The notes: generated from the letters alone by a model not told the origin. Positions 1-9,753 are shown, numbered from the stretch's first letter. The stretch is 49,280 bases of DNA from Tolypocladium sp. Sup5 PDA-1 (GCA_000750105.3 JPHH03000108.1:1-49280), one strand, 5' to 3'. Numbers and translations are program-made.

Positions 1-851
1 TAATGAAGACTGCGAGAGCCGGGCAGCGGCGCGGCGGGTGAGTCGATTCAACTTTTTTCCATTTGCCCTGTTGCAACTTGAGACTGTCAAGTTGCTGGAG
101 TTCTGGGGAGCAGGTACCCTCAGATATATTATATTTTATCTAGGTTTTTTTATTCCTTTTCCGCTTTACTTTTGGCATAGCGGTATGGTCGTCTTATTTT
201 AACGACGAAATGGGGTGGGCCACATAGACACCGCGGAGGAGGAAGAGAAGGGTGGGCGAAGAGGCGAGAGGGAACCAGCTAGCAGCCGTAATTGGGTAAA
301 AAATAGCTCGTTAGATAAAAGGTAACTTGCTATACAAAATTCAGAATACAAAACATCTTTGGTCCATTTTGCGCTGCGGCCCGAGAAAACGCTCTTAACC
401 CCCGTCAACGGTGTTCCCAAATCAATTATCACAATGCCAGAATGTCGCCAGAAAAACAGCGTCGTCGAATGAAACTGGCTTGACTGTCGGGGAAACGTGA
501 CCGGCCGTTGTACCTCTAGACGGCAGATCACTTCTCAGCCCAAGTATTTAATATGCCGACGAGAGAGTAGGAACCAACAGGTGCAAGTCATCCACAGGTA
601 TCCAGCTCGTTTCGACATAACCCCTTACGGCTTTAGTACACCTCGCGCCTAAGGCACGCCCCAAGAGCCAACGCCATGTTAAAGTCATCCCGTCTCAGTA
701 TCAGCCCTCCAATTGCGCCGCTGATGAACCCTCAGCAGGCCGGCTTGTGAGATTGGTCCTTCCCGTTCCCGATCAGTTACTATCCAGCCATGTCGACTAT
801 TATTTATAGCGCGTGCTATAGTCATAGTCTTGCTCACGTTGTGCTCCACGA
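1..851. other. No recognised gene
   Basis: I see no convincing gene here. A 110-codon open frame on the minus strand (199-531) has no recognisable domain. Composition is mixed, with an AT-rich stretch at 125-200, and RIP is not obvious. Confidence 0.4.
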
Positions 852-1540
852 CTATAACAGGTCATCTAAGCGGCTGGCAACGCTCTGCTCAATGGCATTG
901 ATAATGTCATGCTCCAGGAAGACGGGGCCCTGGCCATCGCAGCGGGCGAGGCCCTTAAGGCGCTCGCTCACCTCGCCGACGTCGACGAGCCCCCGCTTGT
1001 AGAGGTAGTGGGATATGATAAAGTCCCAGGTCGCACCAACCGCCAGCAGGCGCTTGCCGTCGTCGGAGGTGACAACGCGGTGCGAGAGTTGCTTGTTCTA
1101 GTGGTTCTGGAGGATGTTGGAGTAGAAGCCCTTCGGGTTGTACTTCATGAGGCCAGTGGTGGTGAAATCGGGGGAGTGGGAGCTCTTGTGGCCGTTGCCC
1201 ATGGCCGGCGTGACTCGCAGAATCTCGTTCTCGGTGGATATCCTTTGCAGGTCGCGCTTGAGGCGCTCGTTCTCGACCGAGGCCTGCTGCTAGGCGACCT
1301 CGAGGCTGGCGAGCTTGGTCTCGAGGTCCTTGACGTGCCTTTCCTTTCTCTCGCGGAACGCCCGTTGGCTGCAGACATAGTGTAGACAGAGTGCTAGCGA
1401 TCAGCGGACGAGATCAAAAGGGCCTGTCCATTCAGGCAAAGGACTACGTATGCAGCGCGGTTCTGAGCCTTCCTCCTCGACTGGGCGGGGGTCAGGGAGT
1501 CGTCCTCGTCGCTTCTGTGAGCAGGGAAGTCTACGCAGAA
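852..1540 (-). pseudogene. bZIP transcription factor pseudogene (Yap/AP-1-like)
   Basis: The minus strand carries a split bZIP basic region. The first part, SRRKAQNRAA, ends at 1452. The second, QRAFRERKERHVKDLE, begins after an intron acceptor at 1369, so the intron spans about 1369-1451. A leucine-zipper-like coiled coil follows (TKLASLEVA.QQASVENERL and on), then a C-terminal region ending IEQSVASRLDDLL and a TAG at 852-854. bZIP proteins of this type are nuclear DNA-binding regulators. In-frame TAG codons sit inside the coiled coil (EVA*QQ) and the middle region (QNH*NK), both where CAG is expected. The splice donor reads AT instead of GT. A stop lies just upstream of the first exon and I see no start codon, so the 5' part is missing. 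Family call is strong; it is clearly a broken copy. Confidence 0.8.
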
Positions 1541-1585
1541 TATTCAAATAGGTGCGCCTGGAGGTAAACGTCAACTGGTGGACAT

Positions 1586-1616
1586 AAATTCCACATGGGA
1601 CAATCGAGTTTCCACT
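1586..1616. repeat. 31-bp direct repeat, copy 1
   Basis: The 31 bases match 5316-5346 with a single C/T difference (ACATGGG here, ACACGGG there). The similarity extends weakly a few bases to the left. Read on the minus strand both encode SGNSIVPCGI, so this may be a duplicated gene scrap rather than an element end. The pair flanks the mosaic between 1.6 and 5.3 kb. Confidence 0.7.
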
Positions 1617-1656
1617 AGCGATTTATTCACCAAGGATGCTATTTTTCCACGGCCAC

Positions 1657-2540
1657 TCAGCCCGCAACCCCATTATCCCTATCCAGTTCCGACAGGATAT
1701 TCTTTGGACACAGCAACCTAGACAAGCTCTTCCCAACCCTATACTTAACGGCCCCACCCTCCTGGTACGCCACACTCATCGTCTTCTCTGGCCGCGTCAC
1801 ATACTCCGGTACGGCCTGTACACCCCCTTTCACCCACTTCCACCCCGTACTACCGTCGGGCTCCTCCAGGACATATCCCTGAATCGACGTCGGGTCCCAG
1901 TGCGCGACTTTGCTCTTACGGATTCGCACCATCGGGTGGAAATACTCATTGGTGGCGCCTCCAGTGCCGTCGCCCGGGTCCCTCGGATAGTCACCGGGTG
2001 TGCGGTCTTGCTTCCCAAGAAGCCGGAAGAAGGCACCTTGCAGCCCAGAGAAGTTGTCGACGATCAGCCCGCAGCCCCAGCCGTTAGCGATCTTGTTAGC
2101 GTTGATCGCGCGCCGGTGCTGCTCGATGAAGATCTTGATTGCCTCCTCTTCGAACGTGAGCATGCCCGAGAGATTATCCGCCTGGGGCGCGAAGAAGTTA
2201 GTCGATCGGGATCTAACTTAGCTAATAGGATAGGAGGGTCTTACCATCCACGCAAATGTATTATCGCCGATCTCTTCAAGATCACCAGCGGTACGCGGAT
2301 CCTCTGCTTGGCCGCCGACGTTCCCATGCACGCCGGGAAACCAACATTGCTTATGCCAAAGGGTAGGAGGGAAGGTAAGACGTTTTTCGTCAATTGCGAG
2401 GGCTTGGAAGGCATAGTCCACACCTAATGGCAGCGATGTTTAGCTGTGGTTATTCTTCGAGACTCTGTGCCTACGATAATACTTACGTTTTGATATCTTC
2501 GTGTTGTAGAATGCATTCTGCTTGTTGATGGGGATGCCAG
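1657..2540 (-). pseudogene. DUF2235 alpha/beta-hydrolase-like protein, C-terminal part
   Basis: Three exons assemble on the minus strand: from about 2540 to 2487, 2423-2245 and 2181-1657. Both introns (2424-2486 and 2182-2244) are 63 nt with GTAAG donors, and the second has a clear CTAAC branch site. The spliced frame shows motifs typical of DUF2235: DYAFQALAIDEKR, LWHKQCWFPGVHGNVGG and FAWMADNLSGMLTFEEE. The family has an alpha/beta-hydrolase fold, related to type VI phospholipase effectors; the role in fungi is largely unknown. The His in the GVHGNVGG motif is present. The N-terminal half, which would carry the nucleophile Ser, is missing because LINE sequence replaces it at about 2540. The exons carry no internal stops, so RIP did not obviously kill this piece. 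It ends at TGA 1657-1659. Confidence 0.8.
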
Positions 2541-3400
2541 CGCGTGTCGCCAGGCTCATAGAGTATTTTCCATCTTTGAAGTGCAAGCTGTTACAAGAGG
2601 GCAACGAAGTGAACTATGACGCGGCCGTTAAAGACGAGATCGCCTGCCAAACCGGGCTGACGCCCACGAGTATCCGTGCTTCTCGGCACGACTCGAACGA
2701 CCTTCCGACTAAGACACTTATTGTGTCCTTCCTCGAACCCACGCAGAGACCCTGGAGACTCTTCGGTTCTAGCCGACTCGCCCGATACATTGACAGACCA
2801 AGCTTTCCTAGGCAGTGCGATAACTGCTGGGACTTCCATGCTCGACACAGCTGCGACCGGCCATCGCTCTGCAAGCGCTGTGGCAAGGCTGGCCACCGCA
2901 TCGAAAACTGCACTGCTCCCGAGCAGTGCGCAAATTGCCTTGGACCGCACGTTGCGGACTTTTTGAAATGCCCCGCGCGTCCCAAGCGGTCCCACGGCGC
3001 ATACCGCCGCCTTACCAAGGAAGAGAAAGCCCTTGTCCGACAAATGGGCGCCCAACTATTTGCTCAGAAGAAGCAACAGGCCGAGAGTGCCGAACAGCCT
3101 GAACAACCCGAACGGGACTCCCCGGGGTCGCAGCAGCGCGATACGGAGGAACACCTCGCCGACGAAGGTCACAGCAATGAGGCGCTAGGCGTCACCCAGC
3201 CCGACGACGAGGAAGCGGGACATCGAGAGGATAGATCTCGAGGCGGAAGTGCAACCTCGACCCTCAGCCCGACCAGAACAATGTCACCACCTTTCATCAT
3301 GGTGTCTACGACTCCTGAGCACTCGAGCGGACGTGACGAGTCCAGACCCACTTCGCCTTCTAAGAGGCGTCGCATTAGCCCAGTAACACTATCTCCATGA
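2540..3400 (+). CDS. LINE ORF1 Gag-like CCHC zinc-knuckle protein, 5'-truncated
   Basis: The open frame carries tandem zinc knuckles of the CCHC type: CDNCWDFHARHSC, then CKRCGKAGHRIENC, then CANCLGPHVADFLKC. Upstream is the region TLIVSFLEPTQRPWRLFGSS, typical of Tad-clade ORF1 proteins, which bind element RNA in the retrotransposition particle. The C-terminus is hydrophilic and rich in Q, E and S, ending KRRRISPVTLSP. No natural start is present: the frame enters from the junction with the DUF2235 gene, and the first ATG (2528) lies in foreign sequence. The stop overlaps the next ORF as ATGA at 3397-3400, a usual ORF1/ORF2 coupling in LINEs. Confidence 0.75.
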   Translation, partial: ARVARLIEYFPSLKCKLLQEGNEVNYDAAVKDEIACQTGLTPTSIRASRHDSNDLPTKTLIVSFLEPTQRPWRLFGSSRLARYIDRPSFPRQCDNCWDFHARHSCDRPSLCKRCGKAGHRIENCTAPEQCANCLGPHVADFLKCPARPKRSHGAYRRLTKEEKALVRQMGAQLFAQKKQQAESAEQPEQPERDSPGSQQRDTEEHLADEGHSNEALGVTQPDDEEAGHREDRSRGGSATSTLSPTRTMSPPFIMVSTTPEHSSGRDESRPTSPSKRRRISPVTLSP

Positions 3401-3695
3401 CGAGACGTCCGCGCGCAACCAAAAGCGACAAAACCTTGCGAATCTTTCAGGCCAATGTGGGCAAGATCGCACCAGCGCATGACTGCGCCCTTGCGCTCGC
3501 CGACTCCGAAAAATACGACGTTATCTTGCTACAGGAGCCATGGACAGAGTCCAAGGACTCCCGATGCCTCACCAAAACCCACCCCGCATACGACACTTTC
3601 TCTCCAGTCGATGACTGGCACGACAACAACACCCGGCCCAGAGTCATGACCTACGTTCGACTCAGCCCCGGCCTGATGGTGGATCTCTCGTCAGC
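3397..3695 (+). pseudogene. LINE ORF2, endonuclease N-terminus only
   Basis: The frame opens with the EEP-type (exonuclease-endonuclease-phosphatase) fold expected at the start of LINE ORF2. The segment LRIFQANVGK carries the metal-ligand Asn and YDVILLQEPW the catalytic Glu. It runs about 100 codons, through the AYDTFSPVDDW and RPRVMTYVR segments, and then LINE similarity stops near 3695. The downstream open frame to 3963 is antisense to the DUF3435/hAT frame and should not be read as ORF2. The rest of the endonuclease and the whole reverse transcriptase are absent. Confidence 0.7.
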
Positions 3696-4331
3696 GAACA
3701 TGGCTTCATCGCCAATACACCGCGGACACTGTGTCTTCCTCATGAGGAGTGGGAACAGGTCGGGTTCTGGTAATTCTTCCTTCAAAGGGATGTCGGTCTG
3801 TGGTATGTCACGGATTCGCTTCCGTTTGACCGTTTCTCGTTTGCCATTGAGAGCCACCATGAGCTCGGCAGCCTCTCTGCGTAGCCGACAGAAGCCATCG
3901 AAGCTCAGAATGTCTGGTTGCTGGCAGAGTAATTCGGCAAGCCGCGCGCGCTCCGGTATGTGAAGGTCGATGACTGGCGCTGTGTACTCATCCGCTTCCT
4001 CGTCCTGGCTGTCCTCGGCAAACTGTCTCTCGATTTCCCACGTGGGGCGATGATAGAAGTAGTACTCTCGGTATTCGCAAATCCATACGGTCTTGTGGGG
4101 CCGTGACCTGTTGTCCTTCATTCTGAACCCAAACTGCCACCACCATGTCCGCTCTCGAGAAGGGTCGTGACCTATTGTGAAACCGGGGAACCGCCTGAAT
4201 TTATCAGTCGCCCAAGCGTCATAATCTGGAAATCTGACGGGTGCAACTTTAGTCGAGGCTGAACTGGTTGACGGCTGGGAAGGCGGCGGCCTGGAGGAGG
4301 CAGCCTCTATGTCCTCATGCAACGAGTCCAT
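3696..4331 (-). pseudogene. Chimeric frame: hAT transposase N-terminus joined to DUF3435/FluG-like piece
   Basis: A single open frame starting MDSLHEDIEAASSRPPP has two unrelated-looking halves. Residues 1-85 resemble fungal hAT transposase N-termini: FPGFTIGHDPS, then WWWQFGFRMKDNR and KTVWICE, the beginning of a BED-type zinc finger whose CxxC half is missing. From about residue 86 (YREYYFYHRPTWEIERQ) it resembles the C-terminal region of DUF3435/FluG-domain proteins, with VIDLHIPERARLAELL and FPLLMRKTQCPRCIGDE, a partial CxxC finger. DUF3435 is the family of the captain recombinases of Starship elements. The frame then runs into LINE-derived sequence. The recognition of both halves is from memory of the families. 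The piece has no complete catalytic domain. Confidence 0.55.
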
Positions 4332-5002
4332 GGCTATGAGAACCGTCTGGAAATGGTATGATGAAAGCCTAATGGTATCCGGAATAACTTTGCTTGGCCA
4401 ATCGACCGCTGCGACAGGGATACGGTAGAGACGAGAGACTCAGACGCGGAAATCGCGGAGGAGTGAGGCCGGGAGGACGTCCACGCAGTACAACGCAAAT
4501 CCGATAGGGTCATGCAACTTAGGCGAATGTCCGCACTCTAGGGGGGCGGCCAGTGATTGCTGTTAGGGGGACTGCTGGCTACTGCTCGCAGGGTTTTGGG
4601 GCAAGGGAGCGTCACGGCACCCGAATTACGAGTCACTCTTCCAGCCACAAACCTCAGATGCCAGTCTCGATGTGTGAGTGTCCCTCTGCGGTGGTACCCC
4701 TCTACTCTCGTCGAAGCTGAAGCATAACCCCTTCCGTTCCAGTTTTCGGATGTCATCCTGCCCTGACTGGAGATAGCCGTAACAACGCGCCTCACTGTTC
4801 CGTCCTCGCAAGTCCTTCCATTTTCGAAGCAAGGGGCTGCGTGTTGGGCGCGAACTTACTGACGGCTGGCTGAACCAGCCTTTCGCCTGCCATGTATGCT
4901 CGATGAAGTACGCTGTAATCGTGTTTCCTGGCGATGCGAAGTAGATCCCTATAGAAGAAAAAGTACCCAGCGAGCTTACCGATCTGACGGATCTCAAGAG
5001 TT
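4332..5002. other. Unidentified stretch between transposon scraps
   Basis: Short open frames exist on the minus strand (4626-4997, 4792-5040) but none shows a domain I recognise. The region upstream of the hAT-like start could hold its 5' non-coding end. A CAGTG motif near 4551 resembles hAT termini, but its orientation does not fit the neighbouring hAT fragment. Confidence 0.3.
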
Positions 5003-5367
5003 TTAACAGATAGTGGTGGAAAAGTTGAGGTAAAGTTCAACCGAGCCCATGTCGCAAATGTCAGCGAGTTCTACACATTTATAAATGACTTCTGCCAGTA
5101 GCTTCCTCAAGTCAGGCTCATCAACTTTTAATTTTAAATTTTCGAGGGAGTCGACAAGCTCCCTGGCCTTTTCAAGAAGAACCTGGAGCTGAGGTATACT
5201 CCCAGTGTTGCCTGCCGTCTGCTTAAAGCATGCCAAGACTTGCAGTTAACAGATGCGGGAAATATGTCCTGAACGTTTTCTTGAGCTTCTTGAATGGGAC
5301 GTCCGAAATGGGACAAAATTCCACACGGGACAATCGAGTTTCCACTCACCCAGGAAAGCCACTGCAT
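5003..5367 (-). other. Unidentified helical protein fragment
   Basis: Two overlapping minus-strand frames cover this interval. The 3' one (5236-5003) reads as amphipathic helices: LQVLLEKARELVDSLENL, then DEPDLRKLLAEVIYKCVELA. It may be part of a coding exon such as the helical N-terminus of a fungal signalling protein, but I cannot name a family. The other frame (5367-5134) contains the SGNSIVPCGI scrap that is repeated at 1586-1616. Confidence 0.3.
5316..5346. repeat. 31-bp direct repeat, copy 2
   Basis: This is the partner of 1586-1616, with 30 of 31 bases identical and the same orientation. Flanking sequences then diverge at once on the right side. Confidence 0.7.
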
Positions 5368-5466
5368 GATGGATAGGCCTACAGTGAAGTCAACTGAGGC
5401 GGTTGCTCACATGGGAGCATGTTCTTTGTCCGTTGCGAATGGGCAAGCGGGTGGTGGGGTAAATGT

Positions 5467-5515
5467 GTGGAAACTAAGTTTACCGTTGGAACGATAAAAC
5501 TAAGTTTACCTTCCA
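5467..5515. repeat. Short direct and inverted repeats, AAACTAAGTTTACC
   Basis: AAACTAAGTTTACC occurs twice within about 40 bp. Each copy is followed by complementary pieces (GTTGGAAC and TTCCAACG). It could be the edge of a small transposon remnant; no matching end was found. Confidence 0.4.
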
Positions 5516-5689
5516 ACGGCCTTGCCTTAGACCTGCTTGCTACGTCATCCCATAGGATTTTTTTTTTGGCTAGGTTTGTCTTCCAATCCTATGATAAATT
5601 TACTCTAAGCCTGCTTACATGTCTTATCCTTGACGCCTTTCTGGAAATGTGATTTACAAGGCCTTTTCCTAAAGGTATTTTCAGCTAGC

Positions 5690-6345
5690 TTGCAAACTTT
5701 ATACCAGACTTGCGTAATGTGTCCCAGGTTATGACCTCACGGAAATGGGTCGCAAGGCAGGCCGGCTGTGCAGCTACTAACACCGGCAATAACGGATTAC
5801 GTTAATAGCCGGAACGACGGATCAGTACGGACGGTTCGCGCGGAGCGCGGGTGATCCAGGTGAGCCCACACAGAAGGATCAACATTGAAGTATAGCATTA
5901 CTCGTGAGCCAAAGGTATAATAGTGTGATCCATGGCTGTATATCGGAAACCCCAAATTCCTCCTCATAGCATAGATGCCCTAGCCAGATCTCAAGAACAA
6001 TCCCACCCGATCATTAGGTTACAGTCTATGATATATCACTTACGTGGCACCTAACCGCTCAGACTAGCCGCCCCAAGTCGTTCCGCCAACATAAACCAGT
6101 CGACTACTGGTTTATCCCTGGGGGAACTACAGTCTGTCACATTCCTACAGGAGCTCTACTACGACGCTTACCTTCTAGCGTTATTCTAACGTCACTCCGT
6201 ACCTGTTATCTTTATTCTATACTTGTTACGCAGCTGTCTTACTAGGATTAGTAGCTGCATCTTACTGTGAAAGTTGAAGTAATAAAGTCAATATCCCTGT
6301 TTATACTTTACTTGCAACCTATTCCGGACTAATTGGTCCTGCTAA
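5690..6345. mobile_element. Possible LTR-type non-coding remnant
   Basis: No gene is visible. The stretch has features common in fungal LTRs: no long ORF, a GC-rich left part, an AT-rich right part with AATAAAG (about 6280), and repeated short pyrimidine tracts. A hairpin with 10-bp arms (ATAAACCAGT, 6091-6100 with 6106-6115) lies inside. I could not fix TG..CA ends or a target duplication, so this remains a guess. Confidence 0.22.
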
Positions 6346-6948
6346 TTGAGGGTGGGCTACGTCAGGTCCGATTTATGTGTTCTAGACCAAAGCCTACTAC
6401 TATCTTACCAAGGCTTGCTTCGGTGTTCTGGACACATTTTGCCACATTACCCACCCAACACAATTCTATCAAGGTCGAGAAAGAGGAGTATATGCGGAAG
6501 GAATGCGGGGTCCGAGTAGTAGACGAGAAAGAAGTTAAAGTGAGCTTAGAAGAGAGTTTGGGACGGTGCTTTATCATGCACATCTTTAGAGTTCAAGCCT
6601 ATTGTGTCCTAGAACGCGGAGTGTATTAGACTCCAGGGAGGGTTGCCATACACTTGCATGATTCCAGGGTGTAGACTCCGTTAAAAAAGTGCCGTTCTTC
6701 TCCACCAAAAGGCTCCTCCTCCAAACAGCCCTCTCGTCATCTTAACAGCATGACGATAGCGTGGCCTCCCTCTCGCGCCCTATCGAGACTCGGGGTTCAG
6801 GCGATGATGTAACTGACAACTATGACGCCGTCATACGTTGGAATATAAAAGACCTGTAGGCACGGCTTCGCAGCCGTGGAACTGACCATTACAAGCTATA
6901 ACTGAGCAGGAACCATCTCCCAGAAGACGGCATAAAACAACGGAGCTG
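6346..6948. other. Intergenic, no recognised gene
   Basis: A 98-codon frame at 6333-6629 shows no domain and is probably chance. The last ~200 bases presumably form the promoter and leader of the lectin gene at 7007. Confidence 0.4.
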
Positions 6949-7004
6949 AATCTACTTTTCAAGACCATCTTCGGCAAATCTACTTTTTGAGACCATCTTC
7001 GGCA
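6949..7004 (+). repeat. 28-bp tandem duplication in the lectin leader
   Basis: The units 6949-6976 and 6977-7004 differ at two bases and both end CCATCTTCGGCA. The second unit abuts the AAC just before the lectin ATG at 7007, so the duplication changes the spacing of the 5' leader. Confidence 0.8.
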
Positions 7005-7006
7005 AC

Positions 7007-7294
7007 ATGCCCGAACTCCAGCTGGAGAGCGGGACGTGGAATACACAGGAAGTTCGACCATGGAACGAACCTCGGCCTAACACGGAAGGTTATATCAAAT
7101 TTTCGACGGAGTTCGAGTCGGTACCGAAGGTAATGGCTAGCATCTGCTCTGCGGATGTGTCTCATGACTACAACTTCAGGGTCGTCCTCTCTGTAACAGG
7201 TGTCAACAAGAACGGATTCACCGTCCATGCCGATAGCTGGGGTGACACGGTGCTCTATTCTTGCGGGGTTTCGTGGGTGGCTATTAGTTCATAG
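7007..7294 (+). CDS. H-type lectin domain protein
   Basis: This 95-residue single-domain protein (MPELQLESGTWNTQEVRPWN... to VSWVAISS) matches the H-type lectin fold seen in snail agglutinins and Dictyostelium discoidins. It shows an N-terminal SGTWNT turn, the central PKVMASICSADVSHDYNFRV strand pair, and the C-terminal NGFTVHADSWGDTVLYS.GVSWVA segment with the conserved F-x-V-x-x-x-x-W pattern. The family binds N-acetylgalactosamine or related sugars and usually forms hexamers. There is no signal peptide, so the product is probably cytosolic or released unconventionally, as are many fungal defence lectins. The ATG at 7007 has a good context (AACATGC) and is the first in frame. The ORF is free of stops and not RIP-damaged. 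It stands alone between transposon remnants. Confidence 0.8.
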   Translation: MPELQLESGTWNTQEVRPWNEPRPNTEGYIKFSTEFESVPKVMASICSADVSHDYNFRVVLSVTGVNKNGFTVHADSWGDTVLYSCGVSWVAISS

Positions 7295-8207
7295 TGTGTT
7301 AGGTATGAGTTTGGCGCGGACCGACTACCACAACATTGTCAGGACCGGAAGATCACGTGTCAACACCGGTGATATAAAGGTCTGTCGTTACTTAGCTAGT
7401 TACTACTCCAACAACCACTTCATCGTCCGACTGCCTACCACTACTGTAGACAGGGTGCATTGTATTTTGTCAAAATACACGGAAACGGGCCCATGCACGT
7501 CGTGTCCGTCCGTATTTCATCAAATTACATCTTTTCCATCCGTGCAAGTGGCCTAATCCTTGTCCCACATATTCTACATTCAATTTCTGTATTCAGGAGT
7601 CGCCAGGAGCTCATCCGCGAACTGGAACAAGAACGGGCCATGATTCCCCTATAACTCTTTAAAGATTTCTAGGCGGACGACCACTTGTATACAGTGCGAA
7701 TATCAAATTTTATGCACGGAGTACAACTAGGAAACTTGCTCTCATCTTCGGATATTAGTTTCACCGGAGCCGAACAAGGCACTTGGCCAGGAAAGAAGAA
7801 TGCCGCAACTGGCTTTCCATCTCGACAAACGACCACGATGGCGCCAAATCTTGCCCTTGCCCAACATTGCATGATTCGCGACCTATAGTAAGTCACAGGG
7901 CGACAAAGCGCTTACGGACGAAGAAAATAGCCAAATCCGCCCGCTGTTCCGCACGGTACGCCGCATTCGAGCGAACCTGCTTCTCTTCGAAGCGACCAAA
8001 TCACCATCGAATGGCGGCGGCCTACCCAAGGGCGCTCCCATGTTGGTTGCTCTGTTTGACCAGCCCGTCCGGAGCATCGCAAGAAAGTAACGGCGATTTG
8101 CGACCTCAGTGTGTACTGTACAGTCGTATGTGACTAATACTCGAGTAGTCTCGGTGAAATCCGTATAAGTCCCGCCGTAGAGGTATACTCGCGCCCGCTT
8201 CGTCTTT
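7295..8207. other. Intergenic, no recognised gene
   Basis: Several frames of 60-118 codons on both strands have no recognisable domain and overlap one another. Nothing in this stretch is supported as a gene. The right end may contain the 3' flank of the pseudogene at 8208. Confidence 0.4.
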
Positions 8208-9753
8208 AGAAAAAGGATAGCTTGGTTAGGACACGATACTCAACACAGTCCTCGCCGTCAATGTTCATGATAGTACCCTACGACACGAGCTTTCCCGTAA
8301 ACGGCCCCGTCGACTTGCGCTCATACTTAACGCCGTTGTAGATCTTGGCGTCCTCGGCCGCGGCCTTCATGCGGAGAGACTCCTAGCGCGCCCAGAACTT
8401 ATTCAAGCGCTACATATCGTCCGTCTCGTAGAACATACGCCGCCCGTTATTCGCCGGCGAGGGCGCCGCAGCAGCAGCGGCCGCGGCGGTAGTGGCAGCA
8501 TCTGCGGCGGCAGCATCTGCGGCAGCAGCCGCAGCATGCTCTCGGTTGATGGCATGGCGGTTGGCGCGGCCCTGGGCGGCCTCGGCTCGGGCAATCTCGC
8601 GACGGGCCAATTCGCTGGTGCGTTCCGCGACGTCAACGCTCTGGACGCGCTGCCCCGAGCTATCGTTCTCGTTAACGGACTGGCGGAGCGAGCGTCCGTC
8701 GGGCCGTGGCTCTATTCTACGCGACTGGCGGAGCTCATGACCGCCGTAGCCGGTTCTCGAATTCGACCGGTCCATATCCACATCGACAGGAGGGGTAACG
8801 CTAAAGGTCGGCACGGCGGCGTTGTTCGGCTGCTTGAGGACGGTGCCGGCCCGATTCTAGGCCTCGTAGACGGCCTTTATCTCGTTATCGATTCGCTCGG
8901 CCTCGACTTCGCCGTAGTCCTTTTGATGCTATCGAATGCGATAATACTCCTTAACTTCCTGTCGGTTGAGACCTTGGAGATGGTCCTGAAACACTACCTC
9001 GTCGTAGGCGATCCAGAGAGCCCCTGAGCCAGATGGGAAGTTGCCGTCCACGAATCGGCCGTCTCTCGTCTCTCGCACTACCTTAAATCGAAACGTATCG
9101 CTCTTTCCTAGGATAATTCCATACACGGCATAACGATCTCTCGGGTTGGCCTCACTAGACGGCTTCTAGTAACCCATTAGGATACGTATCGGCCGAGTGC
9201 CAGCGGAAGTGTCGACGGAGAGGCGGGTTTCGTAGGCCGCTATAGGCTACGGCGGAGTCCGTGCAGCGGCGGGTTCTATAGCAGCAGGGGGTTCCCTCGG
9301 AGTAGAGTGAATTGCGGCAAAACCGCCGCTCACCTTGCGCCGCTTGAAGTCTAGACGACTCAGGGCTGCGAGGAACTCCGGCATATCGACACCGTAGGCA
9401 ATAGCTGGTGCAACCACGAGGTTCCCCAACGACGGTTTTTTCTCGACTCGGAGGATGGCTTCCTCAACGGCCTCTGCCTCTACCGCCTTGCGCTCCTCCT
9501 CGGTATCCTCATGGTGTATAAAGGTGCCTTCGGGGGTTGTTTGGGTACGAATCCGGACGTACTCCTTGATATGGAAATGGTGTAGCCCGACGAGGTGGTC
9601 CGAGAAGATAACGCGGTCAAACGCCACACTTTTCTGGCCCGGAGGCAAAGGGTACTCGGCCAGAGCCTCTCCCTCCTTTGTCTGCGGCTGGATCCGTGTG
9701 CGTAGACGATCACTGAAGTCGATGAGAAAGCTTTGACCTTTCTCAGCTGACAT
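8208..9753 (-). pseudogene. Two-repeat unknown protein, TAG-interrupted
   Basis: One minus-strand frame runs from ATG 9753 (MSAEKGQSFLIDFSDRL) to TAA 8208 without a frameshift. Its only internal stops are TAG, about seven of them, at positions consistent with former CAG or TGG (for example after RTPP, MGY, YRIR, VYEA and TDDM). About 515 codons remain. The protein has an internal duplication: VAFDRVIFSDHLVGLHH.HIKEYVRIR near residue 50 and IAYDEVVFQDHLQGLNRQEVKEYYRIR near residue 240. A charged helical region and a poly-Ala tract (8470-8530) follow, then a basic tail. I do not recognise a named domain. Families of this type tend to be repetitive and lineage-specific in fungi, which would explain the RIP. 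Function unknown. Confidence 0.6.

Larger units (their letters stand above)
2540..3695 (+). mobile_element. Non-LTR (LINE, Tad-like) retrotransposon fragment
   Basis: The fragment contains the 3' part of a Gag-like ORF1 and the first ~100 codons of ORF2. Its left edge is a breakpoint inside a DUF2235 gene and its right edge abuts a DUF3435/hAT-like frame on the other strand. Both ends are therefore truncated, and no poly-A or 3' repeat is visible. The coding frames are not stop-ridden, so it escaped heavy RIP or is recent. Boundaries are estimates (+/-20 bp) from where flanking protein similarity ends. Confidence 0.75.

Noticed and set aside
909..1385. 158-codon plus-strand frame
   Set aside because: It is antisense to the bZIP pseudogene, whose basic region and zipper are recognisable.
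3700..3963. Continuation of LINE ORF2 beyond 3700
   Set aside because: The sequence there is antisense to the DUF3435/hAT-like frame and has no endonuclease character.
4551..4575. hAT terminal inverted repeat at CAGTG
   Set aside because: It points away from the hAT-like fragment and no partner end or 8-bp target duplication was found.
8208..9753. TAG codon reassignment or programmed readthrough
   Set aside because: Intact genes such as GT32 and the lectin end with TAG, and CpA/TpG loss across the region explains TAG by RIP.
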